From: Picochlorum sp. 'celeri'
Lineage: Eukaryota; Chlorophyta; Trebouxiophyceae
Direction of reading: 5' to 3'
DNA length: 64,000 nucleotides
Assembly (NCBI GenBank): GCA_010909725.1
Contig: JAACMV010000003.1
Location: forward strand, 992,001-1,056,000
The notes under the pieces are model-generated. The model was given only the letters and a program-made list of their open reading frames with translations. It was not told where the DNA came from and ran no database searches. The position numbers and the translations under genes are program-made. Positions 10,727-21,174 of this stretch are shown here, in pieces (within the stretch, counting starts at the first letter, position 1; the number at the start of each line of letters is the position of its first letter).

Positions 10727-12754
10727 ATGAGTTGGAGGGACGTGTATACGAGTGACGTGGACGAATACCAGGAGAGTCAATCCAGGCGAACGTGCTGGAG
10801 TCCCGAGGTGCGTTGATCCCCCTCGTGTATCTATTTTGCAGAGGAGGGTGCATTGAAATATCACATAAACATATATGTGTCGTATGCAATGGACTGGGAG
10901 GGTGTTTATGGGTCGGGCGTTGGACGGGCGTTGCCAACGAGACGTGGGTGGTGGGCAGATGCTCGCGGTTGGGTTGTAGGTTGGGCGTCGCCGTTATTGA
11001 ACAGTGTGGGTGGTGTCTAAATTCAATAATTATGTTACATATGTGCTATTTACGGGGGTATCGGGTGCGGATATGGGGCGAGTGAGCCACGGGCGACGAG
11101 TCGGACGCATCTGGGCGCGTGGGTAACCACCTCGCCGTTGCGATTCAACCATGCTCCCGGTTCGATTCTGCGCGATTTTGAATGCTTATTGTCTGTTTAT
11201 GACGAATTGCTGGGAAAGGAGTGTTGCTGTTCGGGGGCGAGGTGGGCGAGTGACGGGAGCGGGGGGGAGGTTGGGGCCCACGAGGGCGCCCGAGCCACCA
11301 ACGGACCCCCGTGTGGTGGTTGGTGCTGATACCATGGACATGGTCGTGGACGAGGGTGATTGATGGTTGTATTGTTTTTCTGTATGCAGGAAGATGTCAA
11401 GTTGATTCAGTTGGTGGAGACGTATGGTCCCCAGAACTGGAGTTTGGTTGCCAAGACGTTGGGGACAGGTCGGAATGGAAAGAGTTGCAGGTTGAGATGG
11501 TTCAATCAGTTGGATCCAAGTTTGAAGAAGGAGCCATTCAGCCTTGAAGAAGAGGAAATAATTATAGCCAAGCATAATGAGCTTGGAAATAGATGGGCAG
11601 CGATTGCAAGGTTTCTTCCAGGCAGGACTGATAATGCTATTAAGAATTTCTGGAACGGGCATTTGAAGAAGCGAGCCATGTCGCGGGCGAATGAGCTCGC
11701 GTCGAGTAAAAAGTTAAGGACGCTTGCAGGATTGGCTTTGAGTGCTGATGGGGAGAGGGAGGCGGAAAAGACGGATCATGGGCCCCTTCCGCAGCCTGGG
11801 CGCAAGGCTGCTCGAAGTTTGGCGAGTTCACCAGCAAAGATGCAGGTTGTGACGAAGAATTTGCCCAGTCCAAACCACCATACTTCTCCATCATCTCATA
11901 ATCATGTTACTCGGGCAGCTACGGGATCGTTGCGACGAAAGAATATTGCAGACATGGAAGAGATTGATGCATTGGAAGAAGAGGTTGGAAGGGGTGCCAA
12001 GTATGGAGGAACAGGAAGCAACGATTCATCCCAGAATAGAGTTATAGTAGATCAATACGCTGATATAGGAAGGGTTGGACTTCAGAATCACATTGAACGT
12101 TCATTGTCCTCTGCTGGGTCTCAGACCTATCACATGTGTGACCCTGCCGTCTTTGCAAGCTTTTCAACCTTGATGACATCATTGTTCCCCTCGCCAGCTG
12201 TTCATGAGACGATGAGTGAAAGTCAGAAGCAATCACTGTTGCACTTCCATGATGTCTTCAACAAGATTTTGAGCAACCCAGTCAAGTTGGAGCCGGTTCA
12301 GTTTGGAAATGGATCCACCACAGCCACCCCATTGAAGGGGGCACCAGATACATCACGCACCTCACAAGCAACCATGCTTGGAGAATTGATGCTTACAATG
12401 ACAGACTTGTTCCCTGGAATGGCAGCTGCGATCCAAGGCATGAGTAAGAGATTAAGCTATACGCATAGAGGAGGCCCTGCACAGACCATTGGATCTCCTA
12501 GTAAAGGATCAAGTACCCAGTTGTTACAGACATCGCTGAGCGATGTCCTAGCCGCTCGAATTGGTGGTTCTAAGCCTCGTGGACACGTGGTTCATGTTGA
12601 TGCTAGCACACCAAGCAAACTTACCAGCCTGGGAGACTCTGAAAAATCAGCAGCGATGGGGTTGAGAACCCCAGCATCTGTGCAACCAAAGCAAGCATCA
12701 GATGAAAGTGCCTTGGCATTCTTGGCAATGGCTGCAAGCATGGAAGATAATTGA
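10727..12754 (+). CDS. R2R3-type MYB transcription factor
   Basis: Exon 1 (10727-10807, 27 codons) ends RRTCWSPE and exon 2 (from 11390) continues [17 protein letters not shown], so the join rebuilds the first MYB repeat. The intron is 582 bp (GTGCGT...TGCAG). R2 ends [18 protein letters not shown]3 is [21 protein letters not shown]...[18 protein letters not shown], with the conserved aromatic and tryptophan positions. NQLDP and the [10 protein letters not shown] ending are closest to the plant MYB44/70/73/77 group. The remaining ~370 residues are low-complexity Ser/Thr/Pro-rich with no further domain, typical of an activation or repression region. Product 481 residues, nuclear DNA-binding regulator; target genes unknown. 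Confidence 0.9.
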
Positions 12755-13135
12755 TCAACCATGTGTTGTGTCCATGGCTGTTGACAAACAGGGGGTATGA
12801 TGCCTCATACTTCTTTTCAGAGGCATGTCCTGTGAAACAGTCCATACCATTGACTTTATACTTACTTTATCTACGAATAGCTCGTGTAACTAGAGACCAA
12901 AGGACTGTACTGTGAGAATATGTTTCGCACAATTCTTTCTATTGTCCTACTCAAATGAACAGCATGAAATTGCTTGCTCGAGCAGATTAAATGGTCTTTA
13001 GACCAATGCAGTTTTTCAACAAAGGACCTAGCACGCCCCAACCCAAGCATGAAATTATTATGAATCATCGAATATTGCAAATTGTAAAGTAAGCCACCAA
13101 CTAATACACCGACTAAAGAAAAGAGAGCGAATAGT
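12755..13135. other. Intergenic, one short hairpin
   Basis: This 381-bp stretch lies between the MYB and V-ATPase F genes. GTATGA-TGCC-TCATAC (12796-12811) forms a 6-bp stem 42 bp after the MYB stop. Otherwise it is probably 3' flank and promoter; I see no gene. Confidence 0.4.
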
Positions 13136-13558
13136 ATGGGGTCCTCCGGGGGCCTTGTCGCCATGATTGTCGACGAAGACACAGCGACTGGGATGCTGTT
13201 GGCTGGTATTGGGCAGACAGACATAAAGAAGAATACAAATTTCCTCATAGTAAATGATAGTACGTGGTCAGATGCCATCCTCTTGGAGAAACTGAACTCA
13301 CTTTCTGATTTTTTATTTTTGGGTCTTGCAGAGACAGCAGCGAGTGATATTGAGGGGGCATTTGCAGAATTTACAAATAGAGAGGATGTATCAGTGCTTT
13401 TGGTGACGCAATCAATCGCCTCTGGGATCAGGCATTTGATTGACTCGTATAACAAGCCTGTCCCTGCTGTGCTAGAGATTCCAACAAAAGACCAGCCATA
13501 TGATCCTTCTCAGGATTCCATCTTATCAAGGGTCAAGTTTATGTTTGGAGAAGGATGA
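13136..13558 (+). CDS. VMA7: V-type proton ATPase subunit F
   Basis: Exons 13136-13259 and 13332-13558 give 116 residues, the usual size of subunit F (about 118). The 72-bp intron (GTACGT...TTGCAG) is a multiple of three with no stop, so an unspliced frame of 140 codons also exists. Splicing joins NFLIVND to K-TAASDIEGAFAEF, which is what the family has at this point (NFLVVD-KT...IE-AF). Downstream NREDVSVLLVTQSIA and PAVLEIPTKDQPYDPSQDSI are the hallmark C-terminal motifs. Subunit F sits in the central stalk of the V1 sector and couples ATP hydrolysis to rotation in vacuolar and endosomal membranes. Confidence 0.93.
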   Translation: MGSSGGLVAMIVDEDTATGMLLAGIGQTDIKKNTNFLIVNDSTWSDAILLEKLNSLSDFLFLGLAETAASDIEGAFAEFTNREDVSVLLVTQSIASGIRHLIDSYNKPVPAVLEIPTKDQPYDPSQDSILSRVKFMFGEG

Positions 13559-13669
13559 TGATGTATACATTGTTGTGACAGGGCATTATGCCTGTGGTGG
13601 GGTGATTCTCTTGCACTCTCGTTTGTCAACGATAAACCCTCTGCACGTAACATCATGGATATCTTTTTG

Positions 13670-15585
13670 TCATTGTTTTGTTCTGCAAATTACTTTGCCG
13701 TATCCAATCGAGTATCTATTACACACATACCGTATAGCGAGTTCCTCTGGAACTGTGTTTCGTGTTGTCTTGTTGAGAGCCACCCAGTCCCAACCATGGT
13801 TATTCACGACTTCTCCTGTAACCTCGATGCTGTCTGATCCTTGTATCTCAACCCTTCCTTTTTGAAGATCAAGTCCTGTTATCGTGGCATGTGGTGCGCT
13901 GATATACATGGAGGTATCGCGGCCGATGTGAACACCCTCTCCATGGATTTTGTCCTGCACGTCTTGAATAGTCAAGGCAAACAGGGGACTCCATGATATT
14001 CTAGGCCATAGAGTCAGGTTATCAATATCATTGTACGACACAGTTTTTTCTGGCGTGTCAACTGTGCAGCCTATCATGCTCAAAATTTCACAGTTGGTCT
14101 TGTATCGATCCAGTTCTCCACTGGTGGCACTGTGTGGTGGATTTCCTCCTTTCGCTTTGGCAGCAGCATCTTCCGCGTTGTTCTTCACAGGCGAATATGC
14201 AGCGTATACTTGGTTGATGGTTGTAAACCCAACAGTGGCAGAGCTGGGAAGAGACTTGGGAAAGTCTTGCATCATACACTCTAAACGAGTACTTTTCTTG
14301 AACACTGTCCGACTCTCATCCGCATATTTTGGGTTCACAAACTCTGCAATCACACCCTTATGTCGCTCTAATTCGTCGCAATACGTATCAAGCTTGAGCA
14401 CGAGTTGATTGATGTTTCCTGGAAAGGGTGAGAATCCTGTTTTGGGGTCATTCACGTCACCCTCCGGGTTGACCGTATCTCTCAAGAGTGGATCCAATTG
14501 ATTATACTCTACATTAATAGTCATCGTGCTACCGTCCTGTCCTTTGAGCCGTGTGATGGCGCCAATAGCCTCTTTCGCTTTGCGAGGGACAGCCAAAGAA
14601 TTTACATCAAATCCCTTGTCTGCAGACACGCCAATGGCGCTTATCAACCCATTAAATGCCTGTCCGTTTGTATCTTGGAAGAAACACAGCCATTTGAATC
14701 CATCCTGTTGCCACTTTTTGGCAATACCAAGGCTGTGTAATAACATGTGAACATCACCATGTCCATGTGGTTTTGTTTGGATTGTACAATCATCTTCCAT
14801 GGCAATCCTCGCATTCCCATCAGAAAGACACGCTACCTTTTCCTGCTTCATCAAAATCACCTGATCTTTGTCCATGCCAAAATACTCCTCTTCTTCCAGG
14901 AGTGCAACAGTACGGTCATGTGTATCCCCTGATGTCATGATGGCCAGGGGCAATTTTCTACCAGGATTCTTCTTCTGAGCTTTCGCTTGAAGTGCAAGGA
15001 TGGATTCAATGTAGAGTTGTAAGAAGCACATGTTGGAGGAGAGATCAACAGGGAGAGCAACCTTGATACCAGAGTAGCCCAGCCGCTCCCCCAGTCCTCC
15101 AGCGACGAGGATAAATGCGCATTCTCCTGCCTCCTCAACTCCCTTATTCTCATAATCACGATACTCTTGGCTTCCAAAATCCAGTGAAATCCCTGTAGGC
15201 ACTTCGGGAGTGTATCCCTCTAAAGGATTGCTCCCCTTTCTACTCTGTTCCAAGAGCACCTTTGCATTCTCAATGTACTTGGCTAATCCTCCAGAATAGT
15301 TCGCATCTAAATGACGTATCTGTTCCATCAACTTTTTCTTCTTGGCCTGATCTTGATCTGGCGCCGTCCATGAGGCAAACAAGTGCTCCTGCTCGAGATC
15401 AATGAGCTTCTGAATGAGCCCAATGTCCTGCAATGCGGCATAGGAGACGCATTAAATGCATATAACATACCAAATGCAATATATATCAAGCATTACATAG
15501 ACCATCACATCATAGATCAGAGCAACATGTGTACAACAAGACCAACCTCTTGACTCAACCACGTTTCCTCTTCAATCTTCATCAT
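13670..15585 (-). CDS. USP: UDP-sugar pyrophosphorylase
   Basis: Exon 1 (15585-15547) encodes MMKIEEETWLSQE and exon 2 (15427-13670) resumes DIGLIQKLIDLEQEHLF; the 119-bp intron has a GTTGGT donor. Total 598 residues, close to plant USP (about 600). The nucleotide-binding loop LVAGGLGERLGYSGIKVALP, the KQEKVACLSDGNARI segment and QTKPHGHGDVHMLLHS match plant USP closely, distinguishing it from UDP-GlcNAc and UDP-Glc pyrophosphorylases. The enzyme reversibly makes UDP-sugars from several sugar-1-phosphates and UTP in the cytosol, a salvage step feeding wall polysaccharide and glycolipid synthesis. No transit peptide is visible. The gene is divergent from the FBPase gene. Confidence 0.92.
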
Positions 15586-15878
15586 GCGCCCACTATCCAA
15601 TGACTTGAATATACAATCAGAATATAATGTGGGATTTTTAGGCATTCGTTGGCATATTTGAAGGCCAAACAGAAAAGCTGTAACGTTGCACCGACACAGG
15701 GGGGCATAGATATACGGTCCAAGAGGCTGTTTGATGGGAATCGTGAAACAGACAGTCTAATCCCTTCATGATCAGGATAAGACGACACCCACCAAACAGG
15801 TTTCGATGCAGCTGATACGTCCGCATTGTATCAATAATAACAATAGTAGTATCACATATTTTACATCCGTAGATCACG
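15586..15878. other. USP-FBPase divergent promoter with copy A of a dispersed repeat
   Basis: The 293-bp stretch between divergent genes holds, at 15715-15770, a segment alike to 63301-63363 upstream of eEF2: TCCAAGAGG-TGTTTGATGGG matches at 20 of 21 positions, and both end in ATCCC(T)TCATG. Read on the minus strand both encode HEG...LS-S-PSN-LLDR within short open frames. It may be a decayed gene copy or a shared upstream element. Confidence 0.45.
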
Positions 15879-17271
15879 ATGCAGTCAACCATGGTATCTC
15901 AGACACGCACTGTGTTGGTGCAAAACAGCACTCGTGTATCTTGCAAGGCTGCAATTGCTGCTCCAGTTGCCCGGTATGTTGTTTCATTCGTTATGTAAAA
16001 GATAACTGTTGGATGCTTGAGAGCATCGGAGATGTTGCATCGATTGGTCAGATTTGGATGGGCGTGTTCACCCACATCATGATGGCGATGCCTGATACAT
16101 TCGAGATTGTTCCTGATGATTCTTACACGTCTGATGTAGCGTATTCAATGGAAAAGCAACACGCGCGAGCAAGAAGGCTGCTGCTGCCGCTACTCGTCGT
16201 GGAGCTGGGCGCCAGTTGGCCACCAGAGTGTCAGCCATGGCTGGATCTGACTACGAGATGCAGACATTGACGAGCTGGTTGCTCAAGAAAGAAGCTGATG
16301 GAATTATTGATAATGAGTTGGCAACCGTCATCTCTTCCATCGGAACAGCGTGCAAGCAGATTGGATCCCTTGTCAACCGTGCTGGTATTTCCAACTTGAC
16401 AGGACTTGCTGGAGAGCAGAACGTGCAGGGTGAGGATCAGAAGAAGCTCGATGTTATTTCCAACGAAGTCTTCTCCAACTGCCTTCGTAGCTCTGGTCGT
16501 ACTGGAGTGATTGCTTCTGAGGAGGAAGACCAGCCAGTTGCTGTGGAGGAAACCTTCTCTGGGGACTATGTTGTTGTCTTTGATCCTCTCGATGGATCCT
16601 CCAACATCGACGCTGGAATCTCTGTCGGTTCTATTTTCGGAGTCTATGCTCCAAGCGAAGAGTGCCGCATTGATGATATGGATGACCCTGAGGCCATGAT
16701 GCAAAAGTGCGTGGTCAATGTGTGCAAAGCAGGAAACGAGCTCCTCGTGGCAGGATATGTCTTGTACTCTTCTTCTACCATCCTCGTGTTGACCATCGGA
16801 GATGGAGTGTGGGGATTCACCCTTGATCCATTGGTTGGAGAGTATGTCCTCTCTCATCCAAATATCAGGATTCCAGAGGAAGGTAAGATTTATGCTTTCA
16901 ACGAAGGAAACTACCAGGGATGGAGCCCAGAACTCAAGGCATACATTGATTCCCTCAAGGATGCCGAGAAGTGGGGAGGAAAGCCATACTCTGCCCGTTA
17001 TATTGGATCTTTGGTAGGTGACTTCCATCGCACACTCTTGTATGGAGGAATCTATGGATACCCAGGTGACACCAAGAATGTCAATGGAAAGCTCAGACTC
17101 TTGTACGAGTGCGCCCCAATGAGTATGTTGGCAGAGCAGGCTGGAGGAAAGGGTTCTACTGGATACGAGAGGGTCTTGGATATTGTCCCAGATCAGGTGC
17201 ACCAGCGTGTGCCACTCTTCTGCGGATCCAAGAAGGAGGTTGAGTACCTGGAGAGCATGTTGCAGAAGTAA
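15879..17271 (+). CDS. Fructose-1,6-bisphosphatase, chloroplast redox-regulated form
   Basis: Exons 15879-15973 and 16140-17271 (166-bp intron, GTATGT) give 408 residues. The first ~65 are a green-type transit peptide rich in Ala, Arg, Lys, Ser and Thr (MQSTMVSQTRTVLV..., AAIAAPVAR, ASKKAAAATRRG). The body holds FDPLDGSSNIDAG (metal and phosphate site) and RYIGSLVGDFHR. An insertion EECRIDDMDD...QKCVVNVC carries three cysteines like the thioredoxin-regulated loop of plant plastid FBPase, though the spacing between the first two (14 residues) is shorter than in plants as I remember them. The enzyme acts in the stromal Calvin-Benson cycle, hydrolysing fructose-1,6-bisphosphate. A TGTAA signal lies about 40 bp past the stop. 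Confidence 0.95.
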
Positions 17272-17451
17272 TCATTTTGCTGATACCATGTGTCGACTCG
17301 TAGTAGCGTAGCTGTAAATTTATTGTTTTAATGACGAATCTATGGGTGTAATTATGGATGAAATGCCCTCGATTGTTTGATCTGAACTCGCAACTGGTCG
17401 AAAGTTGCATTGCAGACATGCTCCCGTGGTTTGGTTTTGTCTGCAGGTAGT

Positions 17452-19877
17452 ATGAGTGAGCAAGGGCCCGTTAAAAATAGAATAGACGATGTTATAGATC
17501 TTTTGAAGGCGAAAAATGATACGGCACGGTAGGGCATCACGCGCTGTTTGCTTTTTTTCTTCTCAGGGATGTTTTGAGTTTGATATATTGAGGTTTTCTG
17601 CGATTCTTGTGGCAATGCAGGTTTGCTGGATTGTTATTAGTGACTAAAACACTGCGTCCAGATGATGATGATGCCCGATGGATGGTGCTAGATGCGGTGG
17701 GTCCAGAGTTTCTGCTTCGTCTGCTGTTGCCTTTGAAGCATGGACGAGTGCATCCAAAGCCCCTCCGTGAGGATGAAGTTGAGCATCAGATTGCATTAGC
17801 GTGTCTTGGGTTGTCTGTCGTGTCCAATTTGTGTCTCTGTGATCGCGTAGCTCGTTGTGAAGTATTGAAACAGCCAGTGTCAAGGATTGCTCTGGATATT
17901 CTAAAGGATGGTGGCATTCGATCTTTGGTTGCGCACTATGTGCAACAAGAGGCACTCAATGTACCTCAAAATATCAATTATAAGGCATTGAAGGACGCAT
18001 GTGACTGCCTAACGGCATTCATTCAGCAGCATTCTGATGTTATGGATGACATGCAACGGAACCATGTGTTTGCCATCCTGTCAAACGAATTATCAAAAGA
18101 ATATGGCACAGTGACATCTCAGAATACTGAGATGGAGAAAGAATATGTACAATCGTTATTCAAGTGTGCACATGCGTGCCTGCTCCGGGGCACTTGTGAG
18201 AAGATGGCAGACGAGGTCTGTGCAACCCTGTTGCCAACTCTGGCACAATATTTTGGATCGGTGCGTCTCGTGCGAGCTGATGGTGGCTCTGCAGAAACAC
18301 ATGAAGAGACATTTTTGAATAAAGAAGATAATATAGAATATCAATTGGCTGCCTTGCACTGTTTGTCTCTGGCATTTGGTCGGTTTGAGGCTGGTTGGAC
18401 CCAAACCAGGGAGAGTTCAGAGGCTCCGGCGTGGCCCAGTGACATGCTGAGTGGGTTAGAGGCTTTATTGTCTAGCTCTACCCCAGTAAATGAAAAGTAC
18501 GAGTCGTACGCCGTCCTCACAGCGATGATTGACGAACTTGGAGTTGCATGGCTTGTACAAGAACTGGACTTCTTTGAATTGGTATCACTGCTGGTTCGTA
18601 TTGAAATTGAGTTACTTGTTATAGATGCCATGTCTTCTCAGTCTCGAGTGAAGATGAGATCAAATTTGGAAATTTTTGGCCCCAGATCCACAGAGATTGT
18701 GAGCGATCAAGGAGTTGCTGGTGAGCTTGAAGGACACAAGGATCAGCCTATTCAAGGTCTCGATGAGCACATTAAAGCCTTGAATTTGAGAGAGCGAAAA
18801 GAACCAGATGCTATGAAGGATATTGAAGTATCATCCGGTGAACGTGCAACTCAGTACTTACCGGTCTGTCTGTCAGTCTTTGGGCAACTTGTGGATGCCC
18901 TCTGCTATGCTGCAGAGAGAGATCCCCATGAGAGCAAGGCCGTCAAGATACTACATACTGTGGCTGCATCCGCGGATTTATTGCTACAATTCTTAGAAGA
19001 TGTGTCATCTCATGAACATATGGATGAAGCTCAGCAAATGTTGTTCACGCTGTGCTTGGGAGCACTTGGGAAATTCTTGACACAGAACCCCCTTCAATTT
19101 GCAGACAGGTGCATCACTATACTTCCGAATATGCTGAAAAATGGCCCGGATGCCTGCAATACGTTGGGACTGCTTATGCCATTTATCCTCGGACTCGTCA
19201 TTCCCAACTATGTGACATCAGACTGCAATGACGCAAAACTCAAGTTGCAATTGAGCAAGCAGTTGCTTGATCCAAATGTTCTGCCTTGCGTCATGGAACT
19301 TTTGTCGGAGCATATTGATAGACTGAACGACTCAATTTACAATTCATCAGAGTATAGTGAGCATGAGCACCCCGCGACAATGCTCCTGTATTTGTGCCTA
19401 GAGGCACTAGCAACAGTCAATTCAAAGCATTGCAAGAGAATGCATGTGTCGCCTATATGTGATGTTCTGACGTCAGAGGATATACGAGACATTATGGAAA
19501 GACTCGATGACACCATACACAGAGATGGCATTGCTTCACACATGGACTTTCTGGCCGCCAGCATTGGCTTGTTGGCCAGGGTGCAGTTGGCTTCCATTGA
19601 TGCAAAACAGGCCAGCTACAATGACAACGTAGCAGCCCTTCTCAAATCTTGGATCCAGCAATATATGCCTTCTATCGTGCAGCACATTCTTGATTTAAAC
19701 GATATAGCGCCACAGGGAGAGGAAGACGATATCACATGCTCGCTCTCAGAGATTGAGGATTCCATGTTCTCTTCTCTGGCCCAATTGTGTTCACAAGATT
19801 GTCCTAATAGTCCTCGAGACATACCAATAGAGCCTTGGTGCATGCCTTTATCCGAACTTGTTCGAATGTTTTCTTAA
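17452..19877 (+). CDS. Neurochondrin-family protein
   Basis: Exon 1 (17452-17528) encodes a 25-residue start ending DVIDLLKAKNDTA; exon 2 (17621 on) resumes R-FAGLLLVTKTLRPDDDDA, rebuilding the conserved neurochondrin N-terminus 'LLK-K-DTxRFAGLLLVTK'. Product 777 residues, helical throughout, as expected of an armadillo-like repeat protein; there is no membrane segment or signal. Neurochondrins occur widely in eukaryotes; in plants a homologue is essential, with links to trafficking, but no enzymatic activity is known. The 92-bp intron has a GTAGGG donor and TGCAG acceptor. Function in this alga is not inferable beyond family membership. Confidence 0.85.
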
Positions 19878-19904
19878 ATATAAATGAAATATCTATGTCG
19901 GACA

Positions 19905-20124
19905 GCAGATCGTGTGTGTCTGCTGCAGTATCCAAAAGGTGGTTATCCTTGTACTCCAAGAACGGTTTGCCAAAAGGATCGCCCTTTTGCTGAGAAAAAT
20001 GTTTGTTCCATGCACACAAGACACAGATTGCTCAATCAATTGCTGGAGTGATGAACGTGCTATTGATGATGGAAACAAACCTACATGCTACGATTACCAA
20101 TGTCAGACAAAAGATGGCCAATGA
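19905..20124 (+). pseudogene. Decayed copy of the neighbouring Cys-rich module
   Basis: The stretch is alike in DNA to 20690-20850 of the next gene: both contain ACGGTTTGCCAAAAGGATCG, then (T/C)GT-CCATGCAC, then a Cys-rich block. The frame that reads TVCQKDRPFAEKNV is broken by one extra base near 20005, after which the module PCTQDTDCSINCW...AIDDGNK continues in another frame and stops at 20124 after TKDGQ. No signal peptide or start precedes it. It sits between neurochondrin and the intact gene, so it is best read as a tandem duplicate in decay. Confidence 0.6.
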
Positions 20125-20125
20125 T

Positions 20126-20423
20126 GTCTGGAGCGGGACCCCCCTCCCCCCCAATGGATGGATTCGATCAGCTGATCATCAGCCAAAGTTGATGATTTGA
20201 CGAGCAACGTGGCCAGTGTTATGGATGGCTCGTGTCATAAAATGGCTTGGGGTGAATGTCTCCAGATGACATAAGCACTCCCATACGCTCTACTCCACCA
20301 TTTCAAGCTCCTGCACTCGATCCAGTCCCTCCATTGAGCGGGAACTCCCAGGCTGGTGCTGCAACCCACCCTAATTAACGTCTACACTCCGTCGTTAGAG
20401 AACAACTTGAAAAGAAAAAATCT
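20126..20423. other. Intergenic, nothing recognised
   Basis: About 300 bp between the decayed module and the intact Cys-rich gene. It holds a short C-run (CCCCCCTCCCCCCC-like, near 20141-20153). Otherwise it is presumably the promoter of the next gene. Confidence 0.4.
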
Positions 20424-21050
20424 TTGAATACAATACCGGACGATATCATATTAAACATGATTTCAATCAGAAACATGAATATCATTCGCCGATGCGCTAC
20501 ACTATTCGTAGTTTTATGCGCACTTTCTGGACCTGTCCGCGGCACCTGCACGCAAAACAGCGATTGTACTGCGGAAACATGCTGGGATGATGTAAACGCC
20601 GTTGATGATGGGAACAAAGCCTCAGACTACCGCTATTTTTGTCGAGGGGGAGATGGTGTCTGTGTGTACTTCTACACAGATAATCCTGCAACACCAACGG
20701 TTTGCCAAAAGGATCGTTCTTTGGCTGGAAAAAATGTTCGTCCATGCACGGAGCACGTAGATTGTACTGCGGAAACATGCTGGAATGATGTAAACGTTAT
20801 TGATGATGGGAACAAAGCCTCAGACTATAGTTATTACTGTCGATTCGAAGATGGCGTCTGTGAAATTCGGTATATTGGGGCTTGGTATAAACCAATAGGT
20901 TCACGAACGGTTTGCCAAAAATACAGCTCTTCTTCTTCTTTTGAAGGGGATGCGGTGGTATCCGATCCATCAGACACTGTAAACAGCGCTGGTAAATTGA
21001 GTGAAGTAAGCAGGGTTGCCATGCTCATGGCAATGCTCATTCTATTCTAA
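20424..21050 (+). CDS. Secreted Cys-rich protein with two tandem modules, probable GPI anchor
   Basis: Up to 208 residues; the likely start is one of the internal methionines (M12 at 20457 or M18 at 20475) just before the signal peptide NIIRRCATLFVVLCALSGPVRG. Two nearly identical modules follow, beginning CTQNSDCTAETCWDD and CTEHVDCTAETCWND. Each contains VDDGNKASDY or IDDGNKASDY, a C-rich GDGVC or EDGVC, and ends TVCQK. Each has about six cysteines, suggesting disulfide-bonded extracellular domains. A Ser-rich spacer and hydrophobic tail (VAMLMAMLILF) resemble a GPI signal. I recognise no family and assign no activity. The DNA similarity of the modules points to recent internal duplication. 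Confidence 0.7.
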   Translation: MNTIPDDIILNMISIRNMNIIRRCATLFVVLCALSGPVRGTCTQNSDCTAETCWDDVNAVDDGNKASDYRYFCRGGDGVCVYFYTDNPATPTVCQKDRSLAGKNVRPCTEHVDCTAETCWNDVNVIDDGNKASDYSYYCRFEDGVCEIRYIGAWYKPIGSRTVCQKYSSSSSFEGDAVVSDPSDTVNSAGKLSEVSRVAMLMAMLILF

Positions 21051-21070
21051 ATTCGTTTTCATGCGATTTA

Positions 21071-21130
21071 CCTATTTAATAGGTATTTCGTTAAATTTCG
21101 TTTCAATGCGATTTACGTAACGAAATTTAA
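21071..21130. repeat. Inverted repeats in 3' intergenic DNA
   Basis: CCTATTTAATAGG (21071-21083) is a palindrome. TTAAATTTCGTT (21091-21102) and AACGAAATTTAA (21119-21130) are a perfect 12-bp inverted repeat with a 16-nt spacer. A short direct repeat, ATGCGATTTAC, occurs at 21061 and 21106. The cluster lies between convergent genes and may form 3' hairpins or be a relic of a small mobile element. Confidence 0.55.
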
Positions 21131-21174
21131 ATATTTTCCTGTAGATTTACCTAATGAATTATGAACACAGTATA

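Noticed and set aside
11140..11200. GGTTCGATTC in the MYB intron, like a tRNA B box
   Set aside because: The flanking bases do not form a T stem and no acceptor or anticodon stem could be drawn around it.
12871..13455. 194-codon minus-strand frame across V-ATPase F and its promoter
   Set aside because: Mostly antisense to VMA7 with no domain; the part beyond it has no start context or homology I recognise.
16231..17202. 323-codon minus-strand frame opposite FBPase
   Set aside because: It lies fully antisense to a clearly conserved enzyme and has no recognisable domain; it arises from the codon bias of the sense gene.
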